Part shown: piece by piece, positions 36,411 to 45,672 of the stretch | How the letters are laid out: each line of letters starts with the position of its first letter | Numbering within the stretch: position 1 is the first letter of the stretch | From: JBCCTX01 sp964468435 | GTDB taxonomy: Bacteria; Bacteroidota; Bacteroidia; J057 | DNA length: 64,000 bases | Reading direction: 5' to 3' | Assembly (NCBI GenBank): GCA_964468435.1 | Contig: CAYXVE010000008.1 | Span: 56,116-120,115 of the forward strand | Notes under the pieces: generated by a model | The model's input: the letters and a program-made list of their open reading frames with translations, nothing else | What the model was told of the DNA's origin: nothing | The model's database searches: none | Program-made: the position numbers and the translations under genes

Positions 36411-38504
36411 TTATTTTATGATCACGAATTTTCCCCTGCGTTTGTCCCCGGTATCGTGATCGATGACCACAAAGAGATACAATCCACGGGCAATGATCTG
36501 ATTATCCCGGGATAGTAGATCCCAGGCATGTTCCCCTCCTGAAAAGACTATTTGTTCTGTATCTGAGTAAGTTTCAAACCAGCGTATGTCATCTCCACTG
36601 TATTGTTCGTTATGTTGAAATACATCCACCAGGTCCCCAGCCAGGGTATAGATTCGTACTTCACAGTTTTTAGGTAGGTTGGCGAAGATAATTTTGCGGT
36701 CTTCTTCGAAAGTACTACTCCCCTCCCAGCTTGCCCTTGCATAGTAGGGATTGGGATATACAAAGGGGTCTCCTTGACCAAAACCCATATTAGCAGGTTT
36801 GCCGGCAAACACTCGTCTGAGAGACGCTAGTGGAGCAGATTCCAGGGATTCCAGGTTGTTGACGGCATCTCCGGTATCAAAAGAGGTGAGGGCTATTACG
36901 TGCTGCCATCCGTTGGCGATGTTCTCAAAGACATATCTGTAATGGTAGGTATTGGTATCGCCCTCAAAAGTGGCCGGATCTTCGAGTCGTATATTGTCAT
37001 ATCCTGTATCAAAAAACAATCCATTGCCTTCATTGTCCCATGCTCCAATCAGTTCGAGGTCTTGCAGGATATCCTGTGTGTTTTGCACATCAAAACCCAC
37101 AGCTGTTTTATACAGGCGATAACCCTCAAAGTCTTGCAGTTGTGAAATGGGGTCCAAAGAGGATTCAGAATTATTGGACCAATATATTTCGATCTGATTA
37201 TCAGAGGGGGCGACCCTTATTCTGGGGATATCGGGCGGAGTTGGGAGAATAAAACGTGTAATACGTCCATCCTGATCTCGATCCTCTCCCGGGTCTAGTA
37301 TACAATTGCCGTTGCTATCTTCTCCATTGTAGGCTGTCTGTGCCCATTGGGCATTACGTATAAGATTGGCGCGCTGTGCGGGGGTATTATCAGCAGCAGG
37401 ATTGCCGTCAAAGACTCTTTTAGCACATACAATGGCAAAGGATATATTGATGGTTTCCCCTGGAAACAAGCGGTTAAAGGGACCTGCAGCTACCAGGTTG
37501 GATCGGTTGTTAGGGCGGTTGATAATCGGCTGGATATCTTCCCAGCCATCGAGAAAATTCAGGCCATTGGCCATTTTGGCATAGCGTTGACGATCGCTGG
37601 TAGGGAAGAAATATAGCGGATCGTTGGAATTGAGGAACTGCCAGGTGTTGAAATGGATATCGAAGGATGGAGATACGGGGCAAGTACCATTGATCTCAGC
37701 TCCGAGGTATTTGGTAGCGATATAGCTATCCGTAAATCCAATGTCTCCGGTAGCATCGAATTCATATCCCATATTCAATGAATCGATGTAGCCATTACCA
37801 CCTTTATTGAAAAAAGGCGTTCCCCCCGGAGGCGTAATATTTACATTTCTCACTACACCGTCCATCCAGTATCCAATGTAGATCGAGTCTATGGGCTGAG
37901 ATTGAATATTGGTGATCTGGTAATTGAGGATGAGGAAAAAATTGGCAAAACTGAAGTTCCAGTTCAGGCATTGAAATTCAACTTCAAGCCCTAGTGGGGT
38001 AAGGTGATTTTGTATCGGTATTTCTCCTCCTCCAGTATTGATCCGTATGGCAGAGTCAGTGAATGTGGAGATATAGTCCTGATGAGAAATGGCTCTGGGA
38101 TCAAAAAAGGGAGAATCAAAAAGTGAGGATCGCTCTTGTAATAGTTCTGAAGATGTAAATTCAAAACCACTTTTACCTGTAGAGTAGCCACGGGTATCAT
38201 CTACCGCACCAGTACTGACAGCGATCTGTCCATTGATCACACCTCCAACCCAAAGGCCACCATCGAAGACGTGCTCAATGCCGGAGTTGGCAGGAAACTC
38301 GCAGGATGGAAAGCCCTGTACATTAAAACTACCGCTGAAACTGTTTCCGATCATTCCGAGATTATTGATCGTAGCAGCAATATTTCCAGCCGAAGTTACC
38401 TTCTCATCAAATATATTGGAAGTCTGTGCTGTAAGTAGCTGAAGGCCTAGCAGGGCAAATGAGATCGTAAGGAAGTGTTTCATACCTGAGCTAAAATTAG
38501 GCAT
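36411..38504 (-). CDS. Large secreted protein of unknown function with T9SS-type C-terminus
   Basis: 697 residues from ATG at 38504. A second in-frame ATG at 38483 (MKHFLTISFALLGLQLLTAQ) gives a cleaner signal peptide and may be the true start. The body is beta-rich with no family recognised: GGLWVGGVINGQIAVS near 85, YWMDGVVRNVN near 220, then a fibronectin-like segment near 430-540. The C-terminus (VYPNPYYARASWEG, FANLPKNCEVRIYTLAGDLV, ...YLFVVIDHDTGDKRRGKFVIIK) is FlgD-Ig/T9SS-like. It follows aroK by 18 nt and precedes the OB-fold protein by 136 nt. Confidence 0.75.
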   Translation of the reverse strand: MPNFSSGMKHFLTISFALLGLQLLTAQTSNIFDEKVTSAGNIAATINNLGMIGNSFSGSFNVQGFPSCEFPANSGIEHVFDGGLWVGGVINGQIAVSTGAVDDTRGYSTGKSGFEFTSSELLQERSSLFDSPFFDPRAISHQDYISTFTDSAIRINTGGGEIPIQNHLTPLGLEVEFQCLNWNFSFANFFLILNYQITNIQSQPIDSIYIGYWMDGVVRNVNITPPGGTPFFNKGGNGYIDSLNMGYEFDATGDIGFTDSYIATKYLGAEINGTCPVSPSFDIHFNTWQFLNSNDPLYFFPTSDRQRYAKMANGLNFLDGWEDIQPIINRPNNRSNLVAAGPFNRLFPGETINISFAIVCAKRVFDGNPAADNTPAQRANLIRNAQWAQTAYNGEDSNGNCILDPGEDRDQDGRITRFILPTPPDIPRIRVAPSDNQIEIYWSNNSESSLDPISQLQDFEGYRLYKTAVGFDVQNTQDILQDLELIGAWDNEGNGLFFDTGYDNIRLEDPATFEGDTNTYHYRYVFENIANGWQHVIALTSFDTGDAVNNLESLESAPLASLRRVFAGKPANMGFGQGDPFVYPNPYYARASWEGSSTFEEDRKIIFANLPKNCEVRIYTLAGDLVDVFQHNEQYSGDDIRWFETYSDTEQIVFSGGEHAWDLLSRDNQIIARGLYLFVVIDHDTGDKRRGKFVIIK

Positions 38505-38522
38505 TGACAGGCAACTGCTAAT

Positions 38523-39101
38523 TTAGAGTTCCTCTGTAATCTTACCAAATTTAGGACTATTTCCAGGGTAAAGACTTTGGAGAAGTTGAGCCAAATATTT
38601 TTCGTTCAGCTTATTCCCTTCCAGTATGTATGCTGCTTGCAAATAGAATGTTTCGCGTACTTCTAGCAGGTTTTGAATGTATGCACGCAGACTTTCATCA
38701 GGAATATGGCTAAGCATAGGCCTGTGAGCGCGAATTTGTCTGAGTCTGCCCGTAAGGATTTCTATAGAAGTTTTAAGATATACAGTTATTCCATGCTGAT
38801 TCATCCAGGTCATGTTGTCGCCATAGCAAGGAGTACCACCACCACAAGCAATGAGATATGGGCCTGCAGGAAGATATATAGTATTCTCCAGAACCTGGCG
38901 CTCTGTGTAGCGAAAATATTGCTCACCCTGCTGTTGAAAAATATGCGAAATAGTATCCTCTTCCTGTTGCTCTATCAGCACATCGAGATCCTGGAAATAC
39001 CAACCAGCTTTATTAGAAGCGGCTTTTCCGTAAGTAGTTTTGCCGGCTCCCATAAAGCCAATGAGATAAACAATAGGTAGGTCATAATCCCGATCAGCCA
39101 T
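38523..39101 (-). CDS. aroK: Shikimate kinase
   Basis: 192 residues. Walker A loop GFMGAGKTTYG, the shikimate-binding Asp in FQDLD, Arg in FRYTE, CGGGTPC for the GGG motif, and the LID-type Arg in RAHRPML are all in place. It phosphorylates shikimate in aromatic amino acid synthesis in the cytoplasm. It is followed after 18 nt by an unrelated secreted-protein gene and preceded by a peptide permease gene, so the grouping is not a pathway operon. Confidence 0.93.
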   Translation of the reverse strand: MADRDYDLPIVYLIGFMGAGKTTYGKAASNKAGWYFQDLDVLIEQQEEDTISHIFQQQGEQYFRYTERQVLENTIYLPAGPYLIACGGGTPCYGDNMTWMNQHGITVYLKTSIEILTGRLRQIRAHRPMLSHIPDESLRAYIQNLLEVRETFYLQAAYILEGNKLNEKYLAQLLQSLYPGNSPKFGKITEEL

Positions 39102-39153
39102 GATTTGTAATGTTGTGTTAACAATCTAACAGATAACTCAGCGTATTGAGTGA

Positions 39154-40200
39154 TCAACGTAGTTTCACTCTGGGGTCCAGCAATTGATACAGACTATCTG
39201 TAAGGATATTAATAGCTACAAATATACCTCCAATAAAGATGGCACATCCCAGAATAACTGGGAAATCGTTGGTATTGAGTGAGTCAATCATCAATTTGCC
39301 AATTCCCCTCCAGTTGAAGATGTATTCAATAAAGAATGCACCTGCGAGAAGTGATGCCAGCCAACCTGTGGCAGAAGTCAACACAGGATTTAGTGCATTG
39401 CGCAAAGCATGTACGAAAATGACACGGGAGGTACTCAGCCCTTTGGCTTTAGCAGTTCGGATAAAGTCTGTCTGTAGCACGTCGATCATACTGCTACGTG
39501 TAAGTTGTATAAAAACAGCCAGTGGGCGTATGCCCAATGCCAGGGCAGGGAGTATCAGATTTTTCAGAACCAGAGATCTGCCAGGATCGAATACGTGAGG
39601 TTCGAACAGATACCCTGTGATATTCATTCCAGTGAGTGGCCTTAGCTTTACAGCAAACAGCCATGCGATGAATACGCCAATAAAAAAAGATGGGGCAGAG
39701 ATACCTAGCACAGAGGTTGATAATATCAGTCTGTCAGGCCATCGCTGTTGATACAGAGCAGCCATCATACCTAACAGTATTCCCAGCATACCAGCAAAGA
39801 CCAGGGCTGTAATGGCTAGTATGGCAGTGCCTTCCAGTCGCTGGGCCAATAGTACGTGAACTTGCTCACGTGTCTGAAGTGACTGCCCCATATTTGGTTG
39901 TTTGATGGCTAGTTTTCCCGCAGAGGTATTTAATATAGATAAGTGTAGAGGGATAAAAGTCTGGGATGAATCAATCCAGCCCAGAGGAGATAGATCATTT
40001 AGATAATTCAGATATTGTATATGGATGGATTGATCCAGTCCATACTTTTTTCTGATAGCCTGACGGGTAGTTTCATCTGCCTGATCGCCTACGATATAAC
40101 TTGTGGGGTCTCCCAGGGCATAAAAAATGAAAAACAGCAGGGTGACAATACCCCATATAACTCCCAGGCCTTGTAACAATCTTCTGATCCAGTATATCAT
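39154..40200 (-). CDS. Peptide/oligopeptide ABC transporter permease (DppB/OppB family)
   Basis: 348 residues. Starts MIYWIRRLLQGLGVIWG, continues with FYALGDPTSYIVGDQ and the RKKYGLDQSIHIQYL motif of OppB-type permeases, and has the EAA-like loop (TDFIRTAKAKGLSTSRVIFVHALRN) near residue 245. About six membrane helices. No binding protein, second permease or ATPase genes are adjacent, so the partners must be elsewhere. The loop between helices 1 and 2 is longer than in E. coli OppB, as in other Bacteroidota members. Confidence 0.88.
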   Translation of the reverse strand: MIYWIRRLLQGLGVIWGIVTLLFFIFYALGDPTSYIVGDQADETTRQAIRKKYGLDQSIHIQYLNYLNDLSPLGWIDSSQTFIPLHLSILNTSAGKLAIKQPNMGQSLQTREQVHVLLAQRLEGTAILAITALVFAGMLGILLGMMAALYQQRWPDRLILSTSVLGISAPSFFIGVFIAWLFAVKLRPLTGMNITGYLFEPHVFDPGRSLVLKNLILPALALGIRPLAVFIQLTRSSMIDVLQTDFIRTAKAKGLSTSRVIFVHALRNALNPVLTSATGWLASLLAGAFFIEYIFNWRGIGKLMIDSLNTNDFPVILGCAIFIGGIFVAINILTDSLYQLLDPRVKLR

Positions 40201-40257
40201 TTCTATGCCCTGCTTTTCAGAATAATTCGGGAAAGTTGTATTTAGCGATCCTTATGC

Positions 40258-40288
40258 TTGATTATCAATTTTTACACTGCTAATTTTG
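40258..40288 (+). promoter_or_regulatory. Primary-sigma promoter for queA (Bacteroidota type)
   Basis: TTG at 40258-40260, exactly 20 nt, then TAATTTTG at 40281-40288, a full match to the -33/-7 consensus TTG-N19-20-TAnnTTTG. The transcript would start near 40295, about 27 nt before the queA start at 40322. Confidence 0.7.
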
Positions 40289-40321
40289 CAAACTCATTTT
40301 AACAAAACAAGCTTCCCACAC

Positions 40322-41374
40322 ATGGCAATGAAACTTTCCGCTTTCAACTTTGAAATTCCAGATAAACAGGTTGCCTTTCATTTGAATGATCCAAGGGATG
40401 AGTGCAAGCTTTTAGTTGCACACAGGGATACGGGAAAAATAGAACACCGGCAATTCAAGGATATTCTGGAATATTTTGATGAGGAGGATATCATGGTCCT
40501 AAACGACACGAAAGTATTTCCTGCCAGACTTATCGGGAAAAAGGAAAAAACAGGTGCTAAGATTGAGGTCTTTTTACTAAGAGAACTCAACGTCAAGCAA
40601 AAATTGTGGGATGTATTGGTAGAACCCGCTAGAAAAATCCGTGTAGGCAATAAATTGTATTTTGGAGAAAATGATCTGGTGGCAGAGGTAGTCGATAACA
40701 CAACTTCTCGGGGGCGTACCATTCGCTTTTTATTTGATGGGGAGAATGAAGAATTACATCAGTTGATCAATACCTTGGGATTAACACCTATTCCTCCTTA
40801 TGTCAAACGAGAGGTGGAACTCAGAGATCGCGAGGATTACCAGACGGTATATGCAAGCAATGTTGGTGCTGTAGCTGCGCCGGCTGCCGGGTTGCATTTC
40901 ACACGTGAATTGCTCAAGCGTCTCGAACTAAAAGGTATCGAGACGACCTATATCACGCTTCACATCGGTATTGGTACGTTTAATCCCGTAGAAGTGGAGG
41001 ATCTTTCCAAGCATAGAATGGACTCTGAGTACTTTGTCATTCCTGATAATACCCAAGATATGGTCAATACGGCTAAAAAGGAAAAGCGTAGGGTCCTCGC
41101 TGTGGGAACTTCGGTGATGAGAGCATTGGAATCTTCTGTATCTGCCAGCCGCATGCTGAATCCTGCAGAGGGATGGACCGATAAATTTATCTATCCACCT
41201 TATGAGTTTCACATCAGCAATGCATTTCTGACTAATTTCCATCCTCCTAAATCTACGTTGATCATGATGACAGCAGCATTTATGGGCTATGATTTCATGA
41301 TGGAATGCTACGAGCAAGCCATCAAGGAAGATTATAAGTTTTATGCTTACGGGGATGCCATGTTGATCCTGTAG
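40322..41374 (+). CDS. queA: tRNA preQ1(34) S-adenosylmethionine ribosyltransferase-isomerase
   Basis: 350 residues from ATG at 40322; an in-frame TTG at 40286 lies inside the promoter -7 box, so the ATG is preferred. Family motifs: FEIPDKQVAFHL, VLNDTKVFPARL, VEPARKIRVG, VAAPAAGLHFT and FLTNFHPPKSTLIMM. It transfers and rearranges the ribosyl group of SAM to make epoxyqueuosine at tRNA position 34. The start lies about 27 nt after the predicted transcription start. The following IspD-HAD gene begins 44 nt downstream and may be cotranscribed. Confidence 0.95.
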   Translation: MAMKLSAFNFEIPDKQVAFHLNDPRDECKLLVAHRDTGKIEHRQFKDILEYFDEEDIMVLNDTKVFPARLIGKKEKTGAKIEVFLLRELNVKQKLWDVLVEPARKIRVGNKLYFGENDLVAEVVDNTTSRGRTIRFLFDGENEELHQLINTLGLTPIPPYVKREVELRDREDYQTVYASNVGAVAAPAAGLHFTRELLKRLELKGIETTYITLHIGIGTFNPVEVEDLSKHRMDSEYFVIPDNTQDMVNTAKKEKRRVLAVGTSVMRALESSVSASRMLNPAEGWTDKFIYPPYEFHISNAFLTNFHPPKSTLIMMTAAFMGYDFMMECYEQAIKEDYKFYAYGDAMLIL

Positions 41375-41418
41375 CCTGATGGCAGGGTGATAGAATAATA
41401 TATTTTAGGTTTGTTCCG

Positions 41419-42642
41419 ATGAATCAACCGTTACATCAAAAAGCAGCAGTGGTAGTCGCAGGTGGATCTGGCAAACGAATGAAATCCAAGATCCCCAAAC
41501 AGTTTCTGCCTCTTGTAGGGTGTCCGGTATTGGTTCATACCCTAAAGTGCTTTTTGGAATACGACAACAAGCTGTCTATCGCGCTAGTATTGCCTCAATC
41601 TTCTTTTAATGAATGGGAATACATATCCCACAGATGGTTGACGGAGCTTGAAAAAACCCGAATTTGTGTTTGTGAAGGTGGAAACACCAGAACAGAGTCT
41701 GTCAGCAAAGGGCTGAAGAAACTGGCGGAACTTTATCTGATACCTGATAAAACATGGATAGCTATCCAGGATGGTGTCAGGCCTTTTGCCACACGTGATA
41801 TACTGGATTCTGCTTTCAAAACTGCTCAGGAATTTGGTGCTTCCGTAGCCTGTGTTCCCGTCAAAGGATCCCTCAGATACCAGGAAAGTCCAGGTATAAG
41901 CAAGGCCATTGACAGGTCTCAGTACCTGGAAGTGCAAACTCCACAGACTTTTTTACTGAAAGATATCCTGGAGGTATTTGAAAGACGACCTCATGATCAG
42001 TTTACAGATGATGCGAGTTTGTATGAATATGCAGGTAAACAGGTAGCTATTAGTATGGGTAGCTATGACAACATCAAGATCACGACTCCGGATGACCTGG
42101 ATCTGGCAGAAAAAATATATCATAGAGCAAAAGACGAATTTTCTCATCAAAAGGGAGTCGTGTTACGCGATATCAAACTTTTGTTATTAGATGTGGATGG
42201 AACACTTACAGATGGTGGCCTTTGGATTAGCCCTCAGGGCGAAATGGTCAAAAAATTCTATGTCAAAGACAGCCTCGCCATCCGTAGATTAATTCATCGT
42301 CGTCAGATGGAGGTAGGATTGATTAGTTCAGGAACTACTCCCCATATTCTGGCTGAGATAGCCAAGGAATGGGGGATACAACTTACCCATGCCGGAAAGG
42401 TACCCAAAATACAGATTGTAGAGAGATGGGTACAGGAGCTTGGAATTGATTTTGGAGATATCGCATACATAGGAGACGATCTCAATGATCTAGCCGTGAT
42501 GATGAAGGTAGGTTTATCTGCTTGTCCAGCGGACGCATCCAAGGAAATACTGGCTTCTGCCGATATTGTTCTGAAAAGAAAAGGCGGCGAAGGCTGTGTC
42601 AGGGAATTTATCGAAGAAGTGATGAAGATTCCCTTGGGATGA
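41419..42642 (+). CDS. ispD: IspD-like cytidylyltransferase fused to a KdsC-like HAD phosphatase
   Basis: 407 residues. Residues 5-236 are an IspD domain (VVVAGGSGKRMKSKIPKQFL, EGGNTRTESV, VQTPQTF, TDDASLYEY, DNIKITTPDDL), which makes CDP-methylerythritol in the MEP isoprenoid pathway. Residues 252-407 are a KdsC/YrbI-type HAD domain with DVDGTLTDG (nucleophile D258, acid D260), GLISSG, a conserved Lys and GDDLND, the family of KDO-8-phosphate phosphatases. The IspD loop usually DAARP is DGVRP, and PVTDSLR is PVKGSLR. Cytidylyltransferase plus KdsC-like fusions are known for sialate (NeuA-type), but an IspD-type partner is unusual. The joint function is unclear; the IspD half may still supply isoprenoid synthesis. 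Confidence 0.88.
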   Translation: MNQPLHQKAAVVVAGGSGKRMKSKIPKQFLPLVGCPVLVHTLKCFLEYDNKLSIALVLPQSSFNEWEYISHRWLTELEKTRICVCEGGNTRTESVSKGLKKLAELYLIPDKTWIAIQDGVRPFATRDILDSAFKTAQEFGASVACVPVKGSLRYQESPGISKAIDRSQYLEVQTPQTFLLKDILEVFERRPHDQFTDDASLYEYAGKQVAISMGSYDNIKITTPDDLDLAEKIYHRAKDEFSHQKGVVLRDIKLLLLDVDGTLTDGGLWISPQGEMVKKFYVKDSLAIRRLIHRRQMEVGLISSGTTPHILAEIAKEWGIQLTHAGKVPKIQIVERWVQELGIDFGDIAYIGDDLNDLAVMMKVGLSACPADASKEILASADIVLKRKGGEGCVREFIEEVMKIPLG

Positions 42643-42741
42643 AGATTTAAGACGCAGATTATTTGATGAAACTGATGGGTGCGGTTGGTCTGGAGTCAAT
42701 GTAATCAGCTATATCATCTATAACGTAAACGTCTTAAATCT
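42643..42741. repeat. Perfect 12-bp inverted repeat spanning the convergent intergenic region
   Basis: AGATTTAAGACG (42643-42654) and CGTCTTAAATCT (42730-42741) with a 75-nt interior. The left arm starts immediately after the IspD-HAD stop; the right arm ends 15 nt before the convergent gene's stop. It may be a long-loop bidirectional terminator or the ends of a tiny element. Confidence 0.5.
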
Positions 42742-42756
42742 CAAATTCTGATTCCG

Positions 42757-44322
42757 TTACTCCAATATTATCCGTTTTGCATCGCTAAAATATTTTCCCT
42801 TTACGGTCAGCAAATATATTCCCTCAGATAAATCTGACATATCAAAAGTATGTTTGTGATGTCCTACAGGATAGAATCTGTTTTCCACTATCTTTTTTAC
42901 CCGCTTGCTATCTATCTGACTCAGGGAAATAGATATTTTTTGGTTGTCTGCCAGGCTGAATCCTACTGTAATTTCGTCTGAAGTAGGATTGGGAAATGCA
43001 TTCAGGATACGGTTTTTGGGCCATTCTACGAGTTCCTCCATCGCTGAAGTGGTGAGATTGACATTTTCATCTCCTTCCTGGTATTCCACATAAGAAATAG
43101 GTAAATAGTACATTTCATCGGTTGTACGTTCTCCCCAAGTCACTACCTTGGGAGGGTTATTGGGGTTTTCAGGGTTGTTAGTCGTATTGTCATAGGTGGC
43201 ATATGCATGTACTTTTGTACCTTTTTCCAGTTTAATAAAGCGATCATACTGGAAAGTTCCCTGCCAGTTGAAATCCCAGTCGCTGATCCGTATAAGCTTG
43301 GTCGTATCACCCTTCGGAGATACGGCGAATACTTCCCAGTCCTTGCCCAGCAGGTGCATATGTGGAGTGATAGAGATTAGGCTGATATCTTTGGGCACAG
43401 TCCAGACACCATGAAAGCGCTTGACTCTATTTGGGGGAATGACAAAGGGACCATTGGTCAATACCCGAGGAAGTGGGAGCATGATCTCTGTTTCCAAATA
43501 GCGTTTGACAGGTTCTTTTTTAAAGAAAAGATTCACACTAGAGGAGTCCCAGGCATCGACGGATACAGGAGCATAGTGCATTTGCACCAGTAAATCAGAT
43601 CCAGCCTCGAGCTTTTGGCCGATTCCATCTGGGAAAAACCGGGGGATTTGACCTGGGACATATCCGGGATATTGATTGAAGAAAGCCTCTACAATACCAA
43701 AACCCCCAAAACCATCGTAGCCATATCCGGGATCTTCCGCATCCAATTTTCGGGCTTTCCCTGTTGTATCAGATGAAAATAGGGCATGGTGCACAACTTG
43801 TTTATTGCCAGGGCGAAGTTCGATTGCTGCGAGTTCTTTGTTCTCAGTAAGTCTGGTTGGTAATACAAATACCCTATATTCGTCTTGATTATTCCCTTTG
43901 TGGTGAAAAGCTTCTTCAAAAGAAAGTACCAGATCCGGTTCTCCCAGGAGAGAACCTTCTGAAAACGCTGGTAAGGGAGGCTCCAGAGCGGGGTCTCCTT
44001 GTGGTTTTCCATTATCTACCCACTCAGCAATCAAATTGATCTCCATATCTGTCAGATAATTTTCCCCCATAAAACTAGCGTAAGCCGGATCAGCTTTCCA
44101 GGGAGGCATATAACGTATTTCTGTTACGTATTTGATCATATTAGCCCAGTTGGAGACCTGCTGATAATTGGTCAGCAGCATTGGGCCAATCTCACCTTCC
44201 CGGTGACAGGTAGAGCAATGATTATAAATAATCGGGGCAATATCTTCAGTAAAGTTGGGACGTTGGGCCTGAATGTCTATTATAAAGGCAAAGAACAGGA
44301 GGTAAAGTATATATTTTTTCAT
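42757..44322 (-). CDS. Secreted cytochrome c / copper type II monooxygenase-like protein with T9SS domain
   Basis: 521 residues. Signal peptide 1-19. Residues 20-110 are a c-type cytochrome-like domain with the heme motif CSTCH. Residues 125-420 resemble the PHM/DBM copper-binding core: VVHHALF (about 175), QMHYAP, TPHMHLLGKDWEV, as in peptidylglycine alpha-hydroxylating enzymes. The last ~80 residues are a T9SS sorting domain (AFPNPTSDEITVGF...GIYLLTV...RIILE). It probably works outside the cell on an unknown substrate. The redoxin-like gene upstream (44428-44937) is 105 nt away, and the same domains occur fused in other bacteria, which supports a joint role. Confidence 0.85.
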   Translation of the reverse strand: MKKYILYLLFFAFIIDIQAQRPNFTEDIAPIIYNHCSTCHREGEIGPMLLTNYQQVSNWANMIKYVTEIRYMPPWKADPAYASFMGENYLTDMEINLIAEWVDNGKPQGDPALEPPLPAFSEGSLLGEPDLVLSFEEAFHHKGNNQDEYRVFVLPTRLTENKELAAIELRPGNKQVVHHALFSSDTTGKARKLDAEDPGYGYDGFGGFGIVEAFFNQYPGYVPGQIPRFFPDGIGQKLEAGSDLLVQMHYAPVSVDAWDSSSVNLFFKKEPVKRYLETEIMLPLPRVLTNGPFVIPPNRVKRFHGVWTVPKDISLISITPHMHLLGKDWEVFAVSPKGDTTKLIRISDWDFNWQGTFQYDRFIKLEKGTKVHAYATYDNTTNNPENPNNPPKVVTWGERTTDEMYYLPISYVEYQEGDENVNLTTSAMEELVEWPKNRILNAFPNPTSDEITVGFSLADNQKISISLSQIDSKRVKKIVENRFYPVGHHKHTFDMSDLSEGIYLLTVKGKYFSDAKRIILE

Positions 44323-44427
44323 GGGTTCGATATTTTTTTAATTAAGTAAAGATAATAAAACTATATTTCGTAATAAAAACTATTTCAATAAACGGTCGAT
44401 GTAGTCGAATCAATGATATATTAAATC

Positions 44428-44937
44428 TTATTTAGGTAAAGGAGTGATGTAGCATCCTACGGGTTGGGTTCTACTAATAGCTATTTCATGTTGCTTTGTG
44501 AATGCTTCGAGCGCTAATTTCAAATCTTCATGAGGAGCAGTTCGTTTTCTCCTACCTAGTTTTATATACGTATCATCAATCCTTCCCTGATATCTTACGT
44601 TTCCCTCACCATCGACGAGTACTACTTCAGGTGTTACAGAGACTTCGTACATGTTCATCAATCGCTGATCAATGTCCAGGATCAGTTTGAAGGGAAGTTC
44701 ATAGGTTTCTTGAAATGCCTCAATAGAAGCCTGAGAAGCTTGGGGTACTGAAAATACACCTTTGAAATCTATACCCTGATCGCTGAATGTCTTGTGCAGG
44801 GTTTTTAAATTTAAGGTGTAGTACTGACAGATCGGGCAATCCCTGGCTAGAAAGATGTATAAGGTGCCTTTTGGAGATTGAGCAAATGTGCAGAGCGAAG
44901 TAATGATGAAAAAGAAAATGAGTGTTTGTCGTCTCAT
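44428..44937 (-). CDS. Secreted thioredoxin-fold redoxin (AhpC/TSA or SCO-like)
   Basis: 169 residues from ATG at 44937; an ATG 10 codons upstream (44967) overlaps the likely promoter and lacks a clean signal, so 44937 is chosen. Signal peptide about 1-19 (ends CTFAQ). Thioredoxin fold with a CPIC active site (ARDCPICQYY) and the cis-Pro region VTPEVVLVDGEG. It probably handles copper or thiols for the neighbouring copper monooxygenase-like protein. A -7 box (TATGTTTG on the minus strand, 44961-44968) suits it. Confidence 0.85.
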   Translation of the reverse strand: MRRQTLIFFFIITSLCTFAQSPKGTLYIFLARDCPICQYYTLNLKTLHKTFSDQGIDFKGVFSVPQASQASIEAFQETYELPFKLILDIDQRLMNMYEVSVTPEVVLVDGEGNVRYQGRIDDTYIKLGRRKRTAPHEDLKLALEAFTKQHEIAISRTQPVGCYITPLPK

Positions 44938-44960
44938 GATGAAAAAAATTAAGGGATCTG

Positions 44961-44968
44961 CAAACATA
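44961..44968 (-). promoter_or_regulatory. Putative -7 element for the redoxin/copper protein pair
   Basis: TATGTTTG on the minus strand matches TAnnTTTG, giving a transcript start about 16 nt before the ATG at 44937. No clear -33 TTG at the right spacing (GTTC there). Confidence 0.35.
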
Positions 44969-45261
44969 ATAACATATCAGTATCTTTGAACCTTATGAAA
45001 TTTAAAAAAAATATGCAAGCATTTGAATGTATGAGCATAAATCTATTCAGGCTGGAATTCGTATTTAGTAGTGAACAAAATATATTAACGTATGCAGGTA
45101 GACTCAATTTATGACAGTAAGTTTAAGATAAAATACTGGGTATATGTTTAAGCAATTTTCAAACGAGTCGTTAGTAGTTTTGAGATAAACAAGATTTTTT
45201 CTTTGCCTAGACAGCTAAATCTGCCGCGCTACTCAATCAGAAATATTTGAAATAGTATCAT

Positions 45262-45672
45262 ATGCCACAAGAATCATCCCATCCCATTGTCATCTTTGAC
45301 GGAGTATGTAATTTCTGTGATGCATCAGTGAATTTCATTATGAATCACGATCCTGAAAAACGGTTCAAGTTTACGGCCTCACAGCAGGATAGCGGAAAAG
45401 AGCTGTTGGAACAGCATGGGATGGATACAGAATTGGTTGAGACATTATTCTTGCTAGAAGACGGGCAGTTGTATGAGCGTTCGACTGCTGCACTGCGTAT
45501 AGCACGACATTTGGAAGCACCCTGGAACTGGGCTTATGGAGCATTGATATGGATACCGAAAGGTATCCGGGATGTAGCATATAATTTTATTGCCCGCCAT
45601 CGCTACAAGATATTTGGGAAAAAGGAGCGTTGCCGTATGCCTACTCCCGAAGAGCGTGGCCGTTTTATTTAA
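45262..45672 (+). CDS. DCC-family thiol-disulfide oxidoreductase-like protein (DUF393)
   Basis: 136 residues. Contains the family's defining FDGVCNFCD with the DxxCxxC motif near residue 14, and the RSTAALRIARHL segment. Predicted thioredoxin-like; cytoplasmic, no signal peptide. Substrate unknown. Its 3' end overlaps the convergent RNA methyltransferase gene by 8 bp. The 294 nt upstream are AT-rich; a TATCTTTG at 44982 matches the -7 consensus but is 270 nt from the start. Confidence 0.88.
   Translation: MPQESSHPIVIFDGVCNFCDASVNFIMNHDPEKRFKFTASQQDSGKELLEQHGMDTELVETLFLLEDGQLYERSTAALRIARHLEAPWNWAYGALIWIPKGIRDVAYNFIARHRYKIFGKKERCRMPTPEERGRFI

Noticed and set aside
41406..41413. TAGGTTTG as a promoter -7 box for the IspD-HAD gene
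   Set aside because: It lies 5 nt before the ATG and has no -33 TTG; readthrough from queA is more likely.
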